64,000 nucleotides of DNA. Origin: CAWEBF01 sp963807235 (GTDB taxonomy: Bacteria > Acidobacteriota > Vicinamibacteria > Vicinamibacterales > UBA2999). The translations under genes were made by a program, and so were the position numbers. The stretch is taken from contig CAWEBF010000034.1 of NCBI GenBank assembly GCA_963807235.1, forward strand, positions 1-64,000, written 5' to 3'. This document shows, one piece after another, positions 51,405-59,392 of this stretch. Within the stretch, counting starts at the first letter, position 1, and every line of letters begins with the position of its first letter. The notes under the pieces are model-generated. The model did no database searches. It was not told where the DNA came from and saw only the letters and a list, made by a program, of their open reading frames with translations.

Positions 51405-52723
51405 CTATCTCCTTGCCTTGGTGAACAGCGGCGCCCACAGCCCGATGCTGGCTCGGACGGTTTGGCGGTCGATGTTTCTGCGTAATGCCGTCCGGAAGGA
51501 CGATGTCCCTGTCGAACCGGTAGTGGTAATAGCCGTAATCGAGGTTCATGCATGACGTAGCGGCTGAGGGCGAAGCCCAGCCCCGCGCTGGCCAGGTACG
51601 TGTCGAAGTCGTTGTTGTTGCTCGCTCCCTCGTCGAAGCCGATCGTGCCAATCGAGGCACGGAGGCCAGATTGGAACTGCACCCGCCGGTTGCAGCAATC
51701 CTCCGACACCGGCGCCGAACGAATCCTGGAAGACCGGATCCAGCAGCACGTCAGCGAACTGTACCGAGCGGTCGTAGGTGGCGTTTGCCAGCCACGTACG
51801 CCCCATTTCGTGGTTCAACCTGGCCGAGCCGGTCGCGTGATAGCTGGTGTTGTTCCCGTCGCTCACGGCGGCCGTTCCGGTGGAGAACGTCAGCGTGGTC
51901 CGGCGCGAAAACGACAGCGCTTTCCGGAAGTCCAGGCCCAGGTCGATGTTGTGGTTGTCCGCGCGTCGCTGATCGCTCGCATAGCTGCCGGTCTGATAGC
52001 TGTATCCGGCGCGAAGACCCAGGTCTCGGCGTCAGCGTGAACTGCATGCCCGCGCTGCCGCCGTGTCGCGAGAAGCGGGAATCGGTCGTAGGCCGTCTCG
52101 CTGTTCTGGTAGTTGTAGCTGGAGGTGAAGCTGGTACGCTGCGAGAACCGGTGTGACAGCCCGGCGGAAGTCGTCAGACGACGAGGTAGGCGTCGGTGCC
52201 GGTGGCGAAATCCAACGCCGGGTCAGGAAACTGGCCGACGGAAGGATCGGTGAAGACAGGCAGCACCGACGCGAACGTATACGGCTGATACGAGACTGCC
52301 TGTTGCCCGGTCAACGTCGTGCGCGTCCCGGCGCGGACGGTGACTCCCGCTGCGGCGCTATGGGCGCCGACGAATTCCTGTTCCTGACTCGGGTAGTACC
52401 GCGAGGAGGTTCCCACGGACACTCCCCCCGACACTCGGTCTTTCTCGACAGCGTAGCTCAAGGAGCCATTGAACATTCCGAGCACGCCGCTCTTGGCCAC
52501 GCGAGGGTCGACGGCACTTCCGCCCGGCTGGTCCAGCAGGATGTTGTCGTCGTAGCCGCCGCCAACGGCGCCGTTGAAGATCAACGACTTGTTCGGTGGC
52601 ACCCAGACCACCTCCGAAGAGGCCTCGGTACGGACGTTCGGGCCGCCCGCCTCCCTGAGCCCGGGCAGGCGATGCGCCGAATGCCATCAGCCCGAGGGCA
52701 ATCCCGACTGTCAGCATCTTCAT
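51405..52723 (-). CDS. outer-membrane beta-barrel protein of the XrtA locus, frameshifted
   Basis: A signal peptide, MKMLTVGIALGLMAFGASPA, is followed by alternating amphipathic strands with periodic aromatic residues: LIFNGAVGGGYDDNILLDQP, GMFNGSLSYAVEKDRVSGGV, SSRYYPSQEQEFVGAHSAAA, TSSYNYQNSETAYDRFP and ATYDRSVQFADVLLD. The last strand is DYGYYHYRFDRDIVLPDG, and the frame ends TKARR. The composition and the position between Wza- and Wzz-like genes match the barrel protein family of these loci (TIGR03016). It may act as the outer-membrane conduit or an anchor. About 440 residues with at least five indels. Confidence 0.75.
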
Positions 52724-52724
52724 G

Positions 52725-53420
52725 TCAGGGAACGATGACCGTGTCGCCAGGCTTCAGCTCGATGTTCTGCTGCAGCCTCTTGCCCTTCATCACCTCGCCG
52801 TAGTTGAAGGGATACGCCTTGTCCTTGCCGGCTTCCTTCCGCAGCACCACGATCTTGTCCTTGTCCGCGTACTCGGCCACGCCGCCCGCAGTGGCGATGA
52901 GCTGCAGCACCGTGGTGGGACCGTTGAGCGGATAGGGGCCAGGCTTTCCCACCTGGCCGGTGATGAACACCTTGCGGCTGTTGATCGCCTTGACCACGAC
53001 CGTCACCGTCGGCTCTTCGACGAACTTCGCCGCCGCGGTCAGGAGCGTGACGCGAAGCTGTTCCGGCGTGAGGCCCTCCGCTCTCACCTCGTTGATGAGG
53101 GGCAGCGAGATCATGCCGTCCGGGCGTACGACGACGTCGGCCGAGAGGTCCTTCTCGCGCCAGAAGACCACGGTGAGCGCGTCGTCGGGGCCGATCACGT
53201 AGCCTGGCGGCGCCGGCACCCCGGCGGCCACCGGCGCCGCCGCAGGGGCAGCGGCTCCCGAGCTTGCGGGTCCGGGCTGGGCCGCCGTCTGTCCTGCCTG
53301 GGCAGCAGCGTCGGCCGCGGCAGCAAGGAGGACGCACGTTGCAATGCCGGCCCCGATCCCCAAACGCAAAAATTTGGCGAAAATCGGGCTCTTCATCGGT
53401 GTTTTCTGGTCGATCGCCAT
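52725..53420 (-). CDS. polysaccharide export outer-membrane protein (Wza-like)
   Basis: The intact 231-residue first gene of the ten-gene minus operon. A signal peptide (LGIGAGIATCVLLAAAADAA) and an Ala/Pro linker lead to the export domain: YVIGPDDALTVVFWREKDLS, VVVRPDGMISLPLINEVRAE, and a SLBB-type domain (VFITGQVGKPGPYPLNGPTT, ATAGGVAEYADKDKIVVLRK). It ends IELKPGDTVIVP. The size fits the exosortase-A-linked exporter group (TIGR03027), shorter than E. coli Wza. It forms the periplasmic/outer-membrane channel. A sigma-54-type promoter lies about 87 bases upstream of the start. Confidence 0.9.
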   Translation of the reverse strand: MAIDQKTPMKSPIFAKFLRLGIGAGIATCVLLAAAADAAAQAGQTAAQPGPASSGAAAPAAAPVAAGVPAPPGYVIGPDDALTVVFWREKDLSADVVVRPDGMISLPLINEVRAEGLTPEQLRVTLLTAAAKFVEEPTVTVVVKAINSRKVFITGQVGKPGPYPLNGPTTVLQLIATAGGVAEYADKDKIVVLRKEAGKDKAYPFNYGEVMKGKRLQQNIELKPGDTVIVP

Positions 53421-53506
53421 CAGTGCTCCTAGCTCAATATCGGTCGATGCGGGCGCAGGGGCGAGGCGGAACGCACCCCTGCCAGCAAAACGCCCAGGCC
53501 CCTCTG

Positions 53507-53522
53507 TGCAAGGACGTCGCCA
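53507..53522 (-). promoter_or_regulatory. sigma-54 (-24/-12) promoter for the export operon
   Basis: On the minus strand the 16-mer TGGCGACGTCCTTGCA carries GG and GC dinucleotides 12 bases apart within TGGC and TTGCA, as required for sigma-54. Transcription would begin near 53,495, leaving an untranslated leader of about 75 bases before the wza-like ATG at 53,420. A facing element on the other strand at 53,784 supports the call. Only sequence match is shown; no activator site is identified. Confidence 0.6.
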
Positions 53523-53783
53523 GGGATCGGCGGTGCTGAGGAATCGGGATAGTCCATTCTAAGACCTGGACTTGAACGGCCTTGCGCATACTGGCGCTGC
53601 ACGGGCCTCACAGGGTTTCTCATCGGCCTCGGAAGGGGCGCGCGACATTCGCGGCGGGACAGATAAAAGTCTGCTTGAAGGCTGCCAATTGCCAGGGGGC
53701 CAAGGAACTATCGGCCGCCTGCTGGTCTGAACTGACCGTTCTGTAAGCAGGTTGTCCCGGCTGGACCTCCGATCCGCCGAGGC
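53523..53783. other. divergent intergenic region between two sigma-54 elements
   Basis: The 433-base gap between the divergent genes (53,421-53,853) is the longest clearly regulatory stretch in the right half. The 261 bases between the two sigma-54 elements are where an enhancer-binding activator would be expected. Short imperfect symmetries such as CTGCCAATTGCCAG and GGTCTGAACTGACC occur there. I cannot assign any of them as a binding site. Confidence 0.4.
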
Positions 53784-53799
53784 TGGCGAGGGTCTTGCG
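53784..53799 (+). promoter_or_regulatory. sigma-54 (-24/-12) promoter for the dehydrogenase-methyltransferase genes
   Basis: TGGCGAGGGTCTTGCG has GG and GC 12 bases apart within TGGC and TTGC. The start of transcription would fall near 53,811, about 43 bases before ATG 53,854, leaving room for the GGAGG-type ribosome site just before the gene. It mirrors the element at 53,507-53,522 on the other strand and shares its first six bases. Confidence 0.6.
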
Positions 53800-53853
53800 A
53801 CTGGCCGACAACTGGACGAATAAGATAGGGATTCCACGGAGGACTCTTCACGA

Positions 53854-55223
53854 ATGGTTCGAACTGCTGCTGCCGCCGCCCTTTTGGAACTGATTCGCGC
53901 CCGCCGCGCGAAAACAGGCGTAATCGGCCTTGGTTACGTCGGGCTGCCCCTGGTGGTCGAGTTCGGCCGAGCCGGGTTTTCCGGAACCGGCGTTGACCTG
54001 GACCAGAATAAGGTAAATGCCATAAACAGCGGACGATCCTACATCGACGACGTCCCGACGGCTCAAGTGGCCGAGCTCGTGGCGGCCAAGAAGCTGAGGG
54101 CGACCACGGACTTCGACGTCCTCAGCGAGATGGACACGATCAACATCTGCGTCCCGACGCCGCTCCGCAAGACCAAGGACCCCGACATGTCCTACATCGT
54201 GGCCTCGGCTGAGGAGATCGCGAAGCGTCTTCGGCCCGGCCAGCTGATCATCCTGGAGTCCACCACCTACCCCGGCACGACCGACGAACTGGTGCTCCCG
54301 ATGCTCGAGAGGGGAGGACTGAAGGTCGGCACGGACTTCTTCCTGGCGTTCTCGCCTGAACGCGTCGATCCGTCGAACCGATCGTTCAACACGCACAACA
54401 TCCCCAAGGTCATTGGCGGCATGACCGAGGACTGCACGGCGCTGGCCTCGGCGCTTTACGACGGCGCCATCTCCACGATTGTTCCGGTCAGCTCGCCGCG
54501 CGTCGCTGAGATGGTGAAGCTGCTCGAGAACACCTTCCGCGCCGTGAACATCGGCATGGTCAACGAGCTGGCGCTCATGTGCGATCGCATGGGCATCGAC
54601 GTGTGGGAAGTGGTGAGGGCGGCGGCCACCAAGCCGTTCGGCTTCATGGCGTTCTATCCCGGGCCCGGTCTCGGTGGACACTGCATCCCGGTGGATCCGT
54701 TCTACCTGTCGTGGAAGGCTCGCGAATCCGGCTTCGAGGCGCGATTCATCGAGCTGGCCGGCGCGGTCAATGGAGCGATGCCGCATTACGTGGTGACGCT
54801 CGTCGGCGAAGCGCTGAACAGAGTGAAGAGGCCGCTGAACGGGTCGAAGGTGCTGGTGGCGGGCGTGGCCTACAAACGCGATGTGGACGACATCCGCGAA
54901 TCGCCGGCGCTGGACCTTCTGCACCTGCTGCGCGAGCGCGGGGCCGAACTGGCCTATTCCGATCCGTTCGTTCCCAAGCTGCCAGGATCGGCCTGGCCCA
55001 ATGGCACGGACCTGACACACGTGGATCTGGCCGCTGCGGGCCCAGGCGATACGACTGCATCGTCGTGGTGACGGACCACTCGTCGTTCAACTACGAACAC
55101 TTGCAGCGCGCCGCCAAAGTGGTTGTGGACACCCGCAATGCCATCGCCGCGCCAGGTGCCCATGTCGTGCGTCTGGGTGCGGCGCGTTCATCGCCAGCGC
55201 TGGAATTCGCGTCGTCGAAGTAG
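53854..55223 (+). CDS. nucleotide-sugar dehydrogenase of the UDP-N-acetylglucosamine/galactosamine type (WbpA/TviB-like), one frameshift
   Basis: The NAD-binding motif TGVIGLGYVGLPLVVEFG begins near residue 22. FLAFSPERVDPSNRSFNTHN is typical of the WbpA/TviB subgroup, not of Ugd. EMVKLLENTFRAVNIGMVNE and the catalytic PGPGLGGHCIPVDPFYLSW follow. VAYKRDVDDIRESPA marks the C-terminal domain. A single-base insertion near 55,045 shifts the last 60 codons; the tail then reads YDCIVVVTDHSSFNYEHLQR and ends ALEFASSK. About 456 residues. It should oxidise a UDP-HexNAc to the uronate, a second acidic precursor beside UDP-glucuronate. Confidence 0.88.
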
Positions 55224-55232
55224 CGCTGGTTC

Positions 55233-55985
55233 ATGCTCGGCGCCTTCCTGAGAGCCAATCGCCGCTTCTGCGCGCGCTACCTGAAGCCGCGTCTCTATAC
55301 CGTGAGCCACATGGGTGCGGTCGAGCACTGGCTGCGCAACCGTGTCGAGACCATGCCTTGCCGTGAGTCGCTTCTGGAGTTCGGGTCGGGGCATGGCTTT
55401 CCGATGGCGAAGTTGTTCGGTCATCGATTTACGTCGGTGGCTGCGACGGACATCGATGACGTGCCACGCGAGGAATGGCCCCAGGGCGTCGACTTCAGGC
55501 GGTGCACGCCGACCCAGGTTCCTTTCGAGGGCGATCGCTTCGATGCCATCATCGTCCGCAGCGTTATCGAGCACGTCGAAGCACCGGAACTCGTGTTTCG
55601 TGAACTGCGGCGCGTGCTGAAGCCGAGTGGCGTGATGCTGGTAAATCTGCCGAACAAATGGGACTACGTATCGGTGGTGGCTCGCCTGGCGGGTCCATTC
55701 AAGTCGCGCGTGCTTCGTTCGTCCCTTGCCCCGAAGTGGGAGGACTTTCCGGTCTTCTATCGAGCGAACACGCGCCGCGACCTGACCAGCGTCGCCCGCC
55801 GAGCGGGCCTCGACGTCCAGAACTTTCGACCCCTGCCCTCTGAACCAGGCTACCTGGGGTTCTTCGTGCCGCTGTACGTCCTGGGCGCGATGTATCAGTT
55901 CGCCATCTCTCTATTCCTCCTGGACTTCCTCCAGCCTGCCTTCCTCGTCATCCTGGCAAAGCCCGATCAGATTAGCGACAGCTGA
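55233..55985 (+). CDS. class I SAM-dependent methyltransferase
   Basis: The intact 250-residue protein begins 9 bases after the dehydrogenase stop. The SAM motif is SLLEFGSGHGFPMAKLFG, then VAATDIDDVP, the post-I acidic strand. FDAIIVRSVIEHVEAPELVF is motif II of the UbiE/type 11 group, and LKPSGVMLVNLPNKWDYVS follows. A C-terminal hydrophobic pair (FFVPLYVLGAMYQFAISLFL) suggests membrane association, as for enzymes methylating lipid-linked sugars. It shares the dehydrogenase's transcript. Confidence 0.8.
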   Translation: MLGAFLRANRRFCARYLKPRLYTVSHMGAVEHWLRNRVETMPCRESLLEFGSGHGFPMAKLFGHRFTSVAATDIDDVPREEWPQGVDFRRCTPTQVPFEGDRFDAIIVRSVIEHVEAPELVFRELRRVLKPSGVMLVNLPNKWDYVSVVARLAGPFKSRVLRSSLAPKWEDFPVFYRANTRRDLTSVARRAGLDVQNFRPLPSEPGYLGFFVPLYVLGAMYQFAISLFLLDFLQPAFLVILAKPDQISDS

Positions 55986-55987
55986 TC

Positions 55988-56003
55988 CGGCACAGTCCTT
56001 GCC
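55988..56003 (+). promoter_or_regulatory. sigma-54-like (-24/-12) element upstream of the diguanylate cyclase
   Basis: CGGCACAGTCCTTGCC matches the TGGCAC-N5-TTGC consensus except for the first base, with GG and GC 12 bases apart. It starts 3 bases after the methyltransferase stop. Transcription would begin near 56,014, about 100 bases before the cyclase ATG. It is the best match in the -24 half (GGCAC) of the three sites in this locus. Confidence 0.5.
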
Positions 56004-56007
56004 ACCT

Positions 56008-56095
56008 CAGCAGGCAGGCTCCCCGCCTGCTGGCGCGAATTGTTGGCGTTTCGGGTCTGACCGTCAGGCCCACGCCGACCTCGGCTCCGTCCGAG
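56008..56095 (+). promoter_or_regulatory. structured 5' leader with three successive hairpins
   Basis: CAGCAGGC (56008-56015) pairs with GCCTGCTG (56025-56032). GGGTCTGA (56053-56060) pairs with TCAGGCCC (56064-56071) through one G-U. CTCGG pairs with CCGAG around 56080-56095. No known riboswitch consensus was recognised. The first hairpin could also act as a terminator-like stop for the upstream operon, although no T-run follows it. Confidence 0.4.
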
Positions 56096-56114
56096 CGGGG
56101 AATTGTCGCGCCAA

Positions 56115-57597
56115 ATGACGACTTCGGACCACGCGCTCATCGCCGGGGGATCGGCGACACGGCACAGAATTTCAACGGACCAGCGCCGCCGTCTGGCGGA
56201 CGTGCCGTTGTCGCTGCCCCCATGGCTGTCGCCCTCGCAGACGCTGCGGACGGCCGCGCAGGAGATCGCACACGAATTGGGCGTGCCGGTGGCGTTCGCC
56301 GCGCGCCTTGCGGGTGAGTGGCGCGTCCTCGGCGAATCGCGCGAAGAGTCGAGCACGCTGTCGGCTCGCATCGCCAGCGGGCCCACGTTCGCGGCGGCTG
56401 CCGCACTCGCGAAGAACACGCCCGCCGCGGCGTGGCCGCTCGAGGGGCGTGAGAACACCCTGGTTGCGGTGCCGGTGGGTCCAGGAACCGGCGACGTGGT
56501 GCTCGGTACTCGAAGGCGACTGGACATTGTCGGCATCCGAGCTCCAGGACTGCGCCGCCGCACTCGTGCACCTGCCTGCACCGTCAACGCCGGGTGGCAC
56601 CGGCGCGGAGGCGTTGGCGCGTGAGCTCGCCACGACCACCGACACCGGCGCCGCTTGCGAGGCGCTGCTGCGTTTCGTCGTAGCCGCCGTGCCCTGCCGT
56701 TATGCCAGCGTCGCCTTGCCCGCGCCCGACCAGACACTGGCGATCGTGGCGGCGCACGGTTACGCAGTGGCGTTGACGTCGCACGTGCGAGTTGAACCTG
56801 GACGAGGACTGATCGGCGATGTCTATCGCCGCGGCCTTCCGCTGCTCGTGCGCGACGTGAGCCAGGCTCGTGGCGCGGTGCAATCGCGGGCCAGGTTCCG
56901 GACCCGATCGTGCGCGATCGTGCCGGTGACCGCGGGCGCCCACGTGCTCGGCGTGCTGTGCCTCGCCGATCGCGCGGACGACGAGCCGTTCTCGGTGGAG
57001 GACATCACGCGCGTCGGCGCGCTGGTGGCACCAGCCGCATTGGCGCTCGCTCGCCTCGATACCGAGCAGCGCGCTCACAGCCTGGCGCAGGCCGCCATCG
57101 TGGATCCCGCAAGCGGTCTCTTCAACCGGCCCTATTTCCAGAGTCGCCTGCAGGAGGAACTGCAGCGCGCGACCCGGCAGGGTACCCCGCTGTCGCTGCA
57201 GATCATCGACGTGGACTCGTTCAAGGTGGTCAACGATCGCTTCGGGCACCTGGCTGGCGACGCGATCATCAAGGACGTCGCCGACGTGCTCCGGCGATCG
57301 GTGCGCGTCTTCGACGTCTGCGCGCGCTACGGCGGCGACGAGTTCGCCGTGGTGATGCCGGGGAGCAGTCTGGACAGCGCGGCCGCCGTCGCGGAGCGCA
57401 TCCGGCTGCGAATCGCGGACCGGCAGCCGACGCTTCCCGGGGATCCGACCGTCACGGTCAGCATCGGCGTAGCCGAGCTACGGGCGGGCGAACACGCGCG
57501 CGACATGATCGACCGCGCGGACCGGGCTCTCTACGAGGCCAAGAAGGCGGGGAAGAACCGCGTCGTCGCTACGCCGGCATCACCCTCAGAACAGTGA
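56115..57597 (+). CDS. GAF-domain diguanylate cyclase (GAF-GAF-GGDEF), one frameshift
   Basis: ATG 56115 gives MTTSDHALIAGG. The N-terminal part (SPSQTLRTAAQEIAHELGVP to LVAVPVGPGTGDVVL) is GAF-like. A frame change near 56,510 leads to a second GAF domain (ACEALLRFVVAAVPCRYASV, VEPGRGLIGDVYRRGLPLLV, LGVLCLADRADDEPFS). The catalytic domain has DPASGLFNRPYFQSRLQEEL, IDVDSFKVVNDRFGHLAGD and an intact RYGGDEFAVVMPG near residue 405, so it should make cyclic di-GMP. No RxxD inhibitory site is seen before GGDEF. About 494 residues. It lies behind a sigma-54-like element inside the exopolysaccharide locus. Confidence 0.87.
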
Positions 57598-57913
57598 GGG
57601 CGAGTGCGGGCCTGGGCACCCAGCCGGCCAGGACCGCCGTGATGTGATCGGGGCTCGCCAAGAGGGAGCAGCGGAGCAGAACGCTCGCCGTTGCGTCCCC
57701 GTCCTTGAACAACTGGATCCAGCAGGCCCGCTCGTCGCGGTAGACGCTGTGGACTCGCGCAATCCACTCCTGGGTCAGTCCCCGAAACGGACGGCCTTCA
57801 AGCGCAGCCGCAATCGGGTCAGACCCAATTGCCCAGAAGTCTGCATCCGCCGGAACTTCGCACGCCACGACTCTTGGTTCTCCCAGAGTCGTGCCAGAGA
57901 GCGCTCCCTGCAC
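57569..57913 (-). CDS. hypothetical protein
   Basis: A 114-codon minus-strand frame starting at GTG converges with the diguanylate cyclase and overlaps its last 29 bases. The C-terminal 70 residues look protein-like: FRGLTQEWIARVHSVYRDER, CWIQLFKDGDATASVLLRCS and HITAVLAGWVPRPAL. The tryptophan/hydrophobic pattern is that of a small alpha/beta domain. No family is recognised. The 222 bases from 57,914 to 58,135 are AT-richer than the surroundings and contain a strong hairpin, probably the shared promoter zone with the activator gene. Confidence 0.45.
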   Translation of the reverse strand: MQGALSGTTLGEPRVVACEVPADADFWAIGSDPIAAALEGRPFRGLTQEWIARVHSVYRDERACWIQLFKDGDATASVLLRCSLLASPDHITAVLAGWVPRPALALTVLRVMPA

Positions 57914-58012
57914 ACGGCGTCACAAAACCCCTTTTCATTCATCGGGTTAGCGATGTTCGGAAGGCTGCGCGACGGTCGGACTCTGTAATCGAACCACCAA
58001 AAACGTAACCGA

Positions 58013-58032
58013 TTCGGAGACTTTTCTCCGAA
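58013..58032. terminator. perfect 8-bp stem-loop, terminator or regulatory hairpin
   Basis: TTCGGAGA pairs perfectly with TCTCCGAA around a CTTT loop, followed by ATTTCCCG. It lies between a leftward hypothetical gene and the rightward activator gene, where no convergent transcripts end. A role in the activator's leader or as an operator is therefore as likely as termination. Confidence 0.4.
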
Positions 58033-58120
58033 TTTCCCGTTGATTTTATTCTTCTGGCTACGGCAGACTTGTTGTTCTTCTTGCTGGGTCGGGTCGTTAC
58101 ATCCAGAGAGCACGATCAGC

Positions 58121-58127
58121 GAGGAGG
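58121..58127 (+). promoter_or_regulatory. ribosome binding site that decides the activator start
   Basis: GAGGAGG is 8 bases before GTG 58,136 and 14 before ATG 58,142. The spacing favours the GTG and excludes a longer N-terminus reaching to 58,040. Confidence 0.6.
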
Positions 58128-58135
58128 CACACACG

Positions 58136-59332
58136 GTGTCAATGACGTCCACAGCCCGTCCGAGGGCGCTGCCCTTACTGCTTGGCGAGAGCCCGGCTCT
58201 CGTCGAACTCCGCCGGGACATCCAGGCGGCCGCACGCACGGAAGCCAAGGTCCTCATCCTTGGCGAGACGGGGGTCGGCAAGGAAGTTGTCGCGCAGCTA
58301 ATTCACGCGCAGAGCCCCCGCGTCAGCCGTCCCTTCGTGGCCGTCAACTGCAGCGGCATTCCCGAGACGCTGCTCGAGTCCGAGCTCTTTGGCCATGTGC
58401 GCGGCAGCTTCACGGGCGCCTATCGCGACAAGCCGGGCCTGGTCAGGCAAGCCGACCACGGCACGCTGTTTCTCGACGAGTTGGGCGAGATGAGCCTGCG
58501 CATGCAGGCGGTGCTCCTGCGGTTCGCCGAGACGGGCGAGATTCAGCCCATCGGGTCGGATTCGGTCACCGGCCGTACCGACGTGCGGCTCATCACGGCG
58601 ACCAATCGGGACCTCCGGAAGCAGATCGAGAACGGGCTGTTCCGCGAAGACTTGTATTACCGGTTGAACGTGATCCAGATCGCCGTCCCGCCGCTCCGCC
58701 AGCGCGGGGAGGACGTGCTGCTGCTCCTGCGCTATTACCTGCAGCGGGCCAGCGAGGCTCACCGGCTGCCAATCCCGGAGCTCACGCAGGATGCCGAGCG
58801 CGTGCTGCTGGAGTACTCGTGGCCGGGCAACATCCGCGAGCTGAAGAACATGACGGAGCGGCTGGTCGTGCGTTCCCACGCCGCGGCCATCTCGCCCGAC
58901 GACCTGCCCCGCGAGACACGTGCCGAAAGCGCTCCGGTTGTCGCCGTCGCGCTGCCGCCCGCGCAGGAGGAATCCGCGCGCGCCGGCAGCCAGCGTCACG
59001 TTGTCCGCGGCACCGAGACCGCGGAGAAGCTGTGGCAGCGGTTGATGGCCGGCGAGGACTTCTGGACCGTCGTGCATCAACCCTTCAAGGCGCACGAGCT
59101 GACGCGCGACGACCTGGCGGCGCTCATCGACAAGGGCTTGCAGCACACGCGCGGCAGCTACCGCGCGCTGCTGACGACGTTCGGGCTGCCGACGTCGGAC
59201 TACAAGCGATTCCACGCGTTCTTGTACCAGCAGAACTGCAATCTGCCTGTCGGCCCGTACCGCAGCGCCAAGGCAGCGATTCGCGGCACCGGCGGCCCGC
59301 GTCCGGACTCCGCATACTCGCCGGCCTGCTAA
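58136..59332 (+). CDS. sigma-54-dependent transcriptional activator without a receiver domain
   Basis: The AAA+ domain begins almost at the start: LLLGESPALVELRRDI, Walker A LGETGVGKEVVAQ near residue 42, ESELFGHVRGSFTGAYRDKP with the sigma-54 contact loop as GSFTGA, Walker B GTLFLDELGEMSL, RLITATNRDL, arginine finger FREDLYYRLNVIQ and WPGNIRELKN. The C-terminal 100 residues (FWTVVHQPFKAHELTRDDL, RGSYRALLTTFGLPTSDYKR) replace the usual Fis-type HTH with a helical domain that I recognise from Acidobacteriota activators. With no receiver or GAF part, its activity must be set by expression or a partner. It is the likely activator of the three sigma-54 sites nearby. Confidence 0.85.
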   Translation: MSMTSTARPRALPLLLGESPALVELRRDIQAAARTEAKVLILGETGVGKEVVAQLIHAQSPRVSRPFVAVNCSGIPETLLESELFGHVRGSFTGAYRDKPGLVRQADHGTLFLDELGEMSLRMQAVLLRFAETGEIQPIGSDSVTGRTDVRLITATNRDLRKQIENGLFREDLYYRLNVIQIAVPPLRQRGEDVLLLLRYYLQRASEAHRLPIPELTQDAERVLLEYSWPGNIRELKNMTERLVVRSHAAAISPDDLPRETRAESAPVVAVALPPAQEESARAGSQRHVVRGTETAEKLWQRLMAGEDFWTVVHQPFKAHELTRDDLAALIDKGLQHTRGSYRALLTTFGLPTSDYKRFHAFLYQQNCNLPVGPYRSAKAAIRGTGGPRPDSAYSPAC

Positions 59333-59392
59333 AGGCGGTCGCGTTCCTCGCCTGGCGGCGTCCGCGCATCGCGTCGGCGAGGAGTTGACGCG

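Noticed and set aside
53854..55223. Calling the second dehydrogenase another UDP-glucose dehydrogenase
   Set aside because: SPERVDPSN and the PGPGLGGHCIPVDP arrangement match the UDP-HexNAc dehydrogenase subgroup, whereas the gene at 44195-45544 has the Ugd-type motifs.
56008..56095. Cyclic-di-GMP riboswitch before the diguanylate cyclase
   Set aside because: The conserved GEMM core and tetraloop receptor were looked for and not found; only generic hairpins are visible.
59355..59380. TGGCGGCGTCCGCGCA as a sigma-54 promoter for the carbamoyltransferase
   Set aside because: It has GG and GC 12 bases apart but lacks the TTGC of the -12 half, and it would start transcription only a few bases before the ATG.
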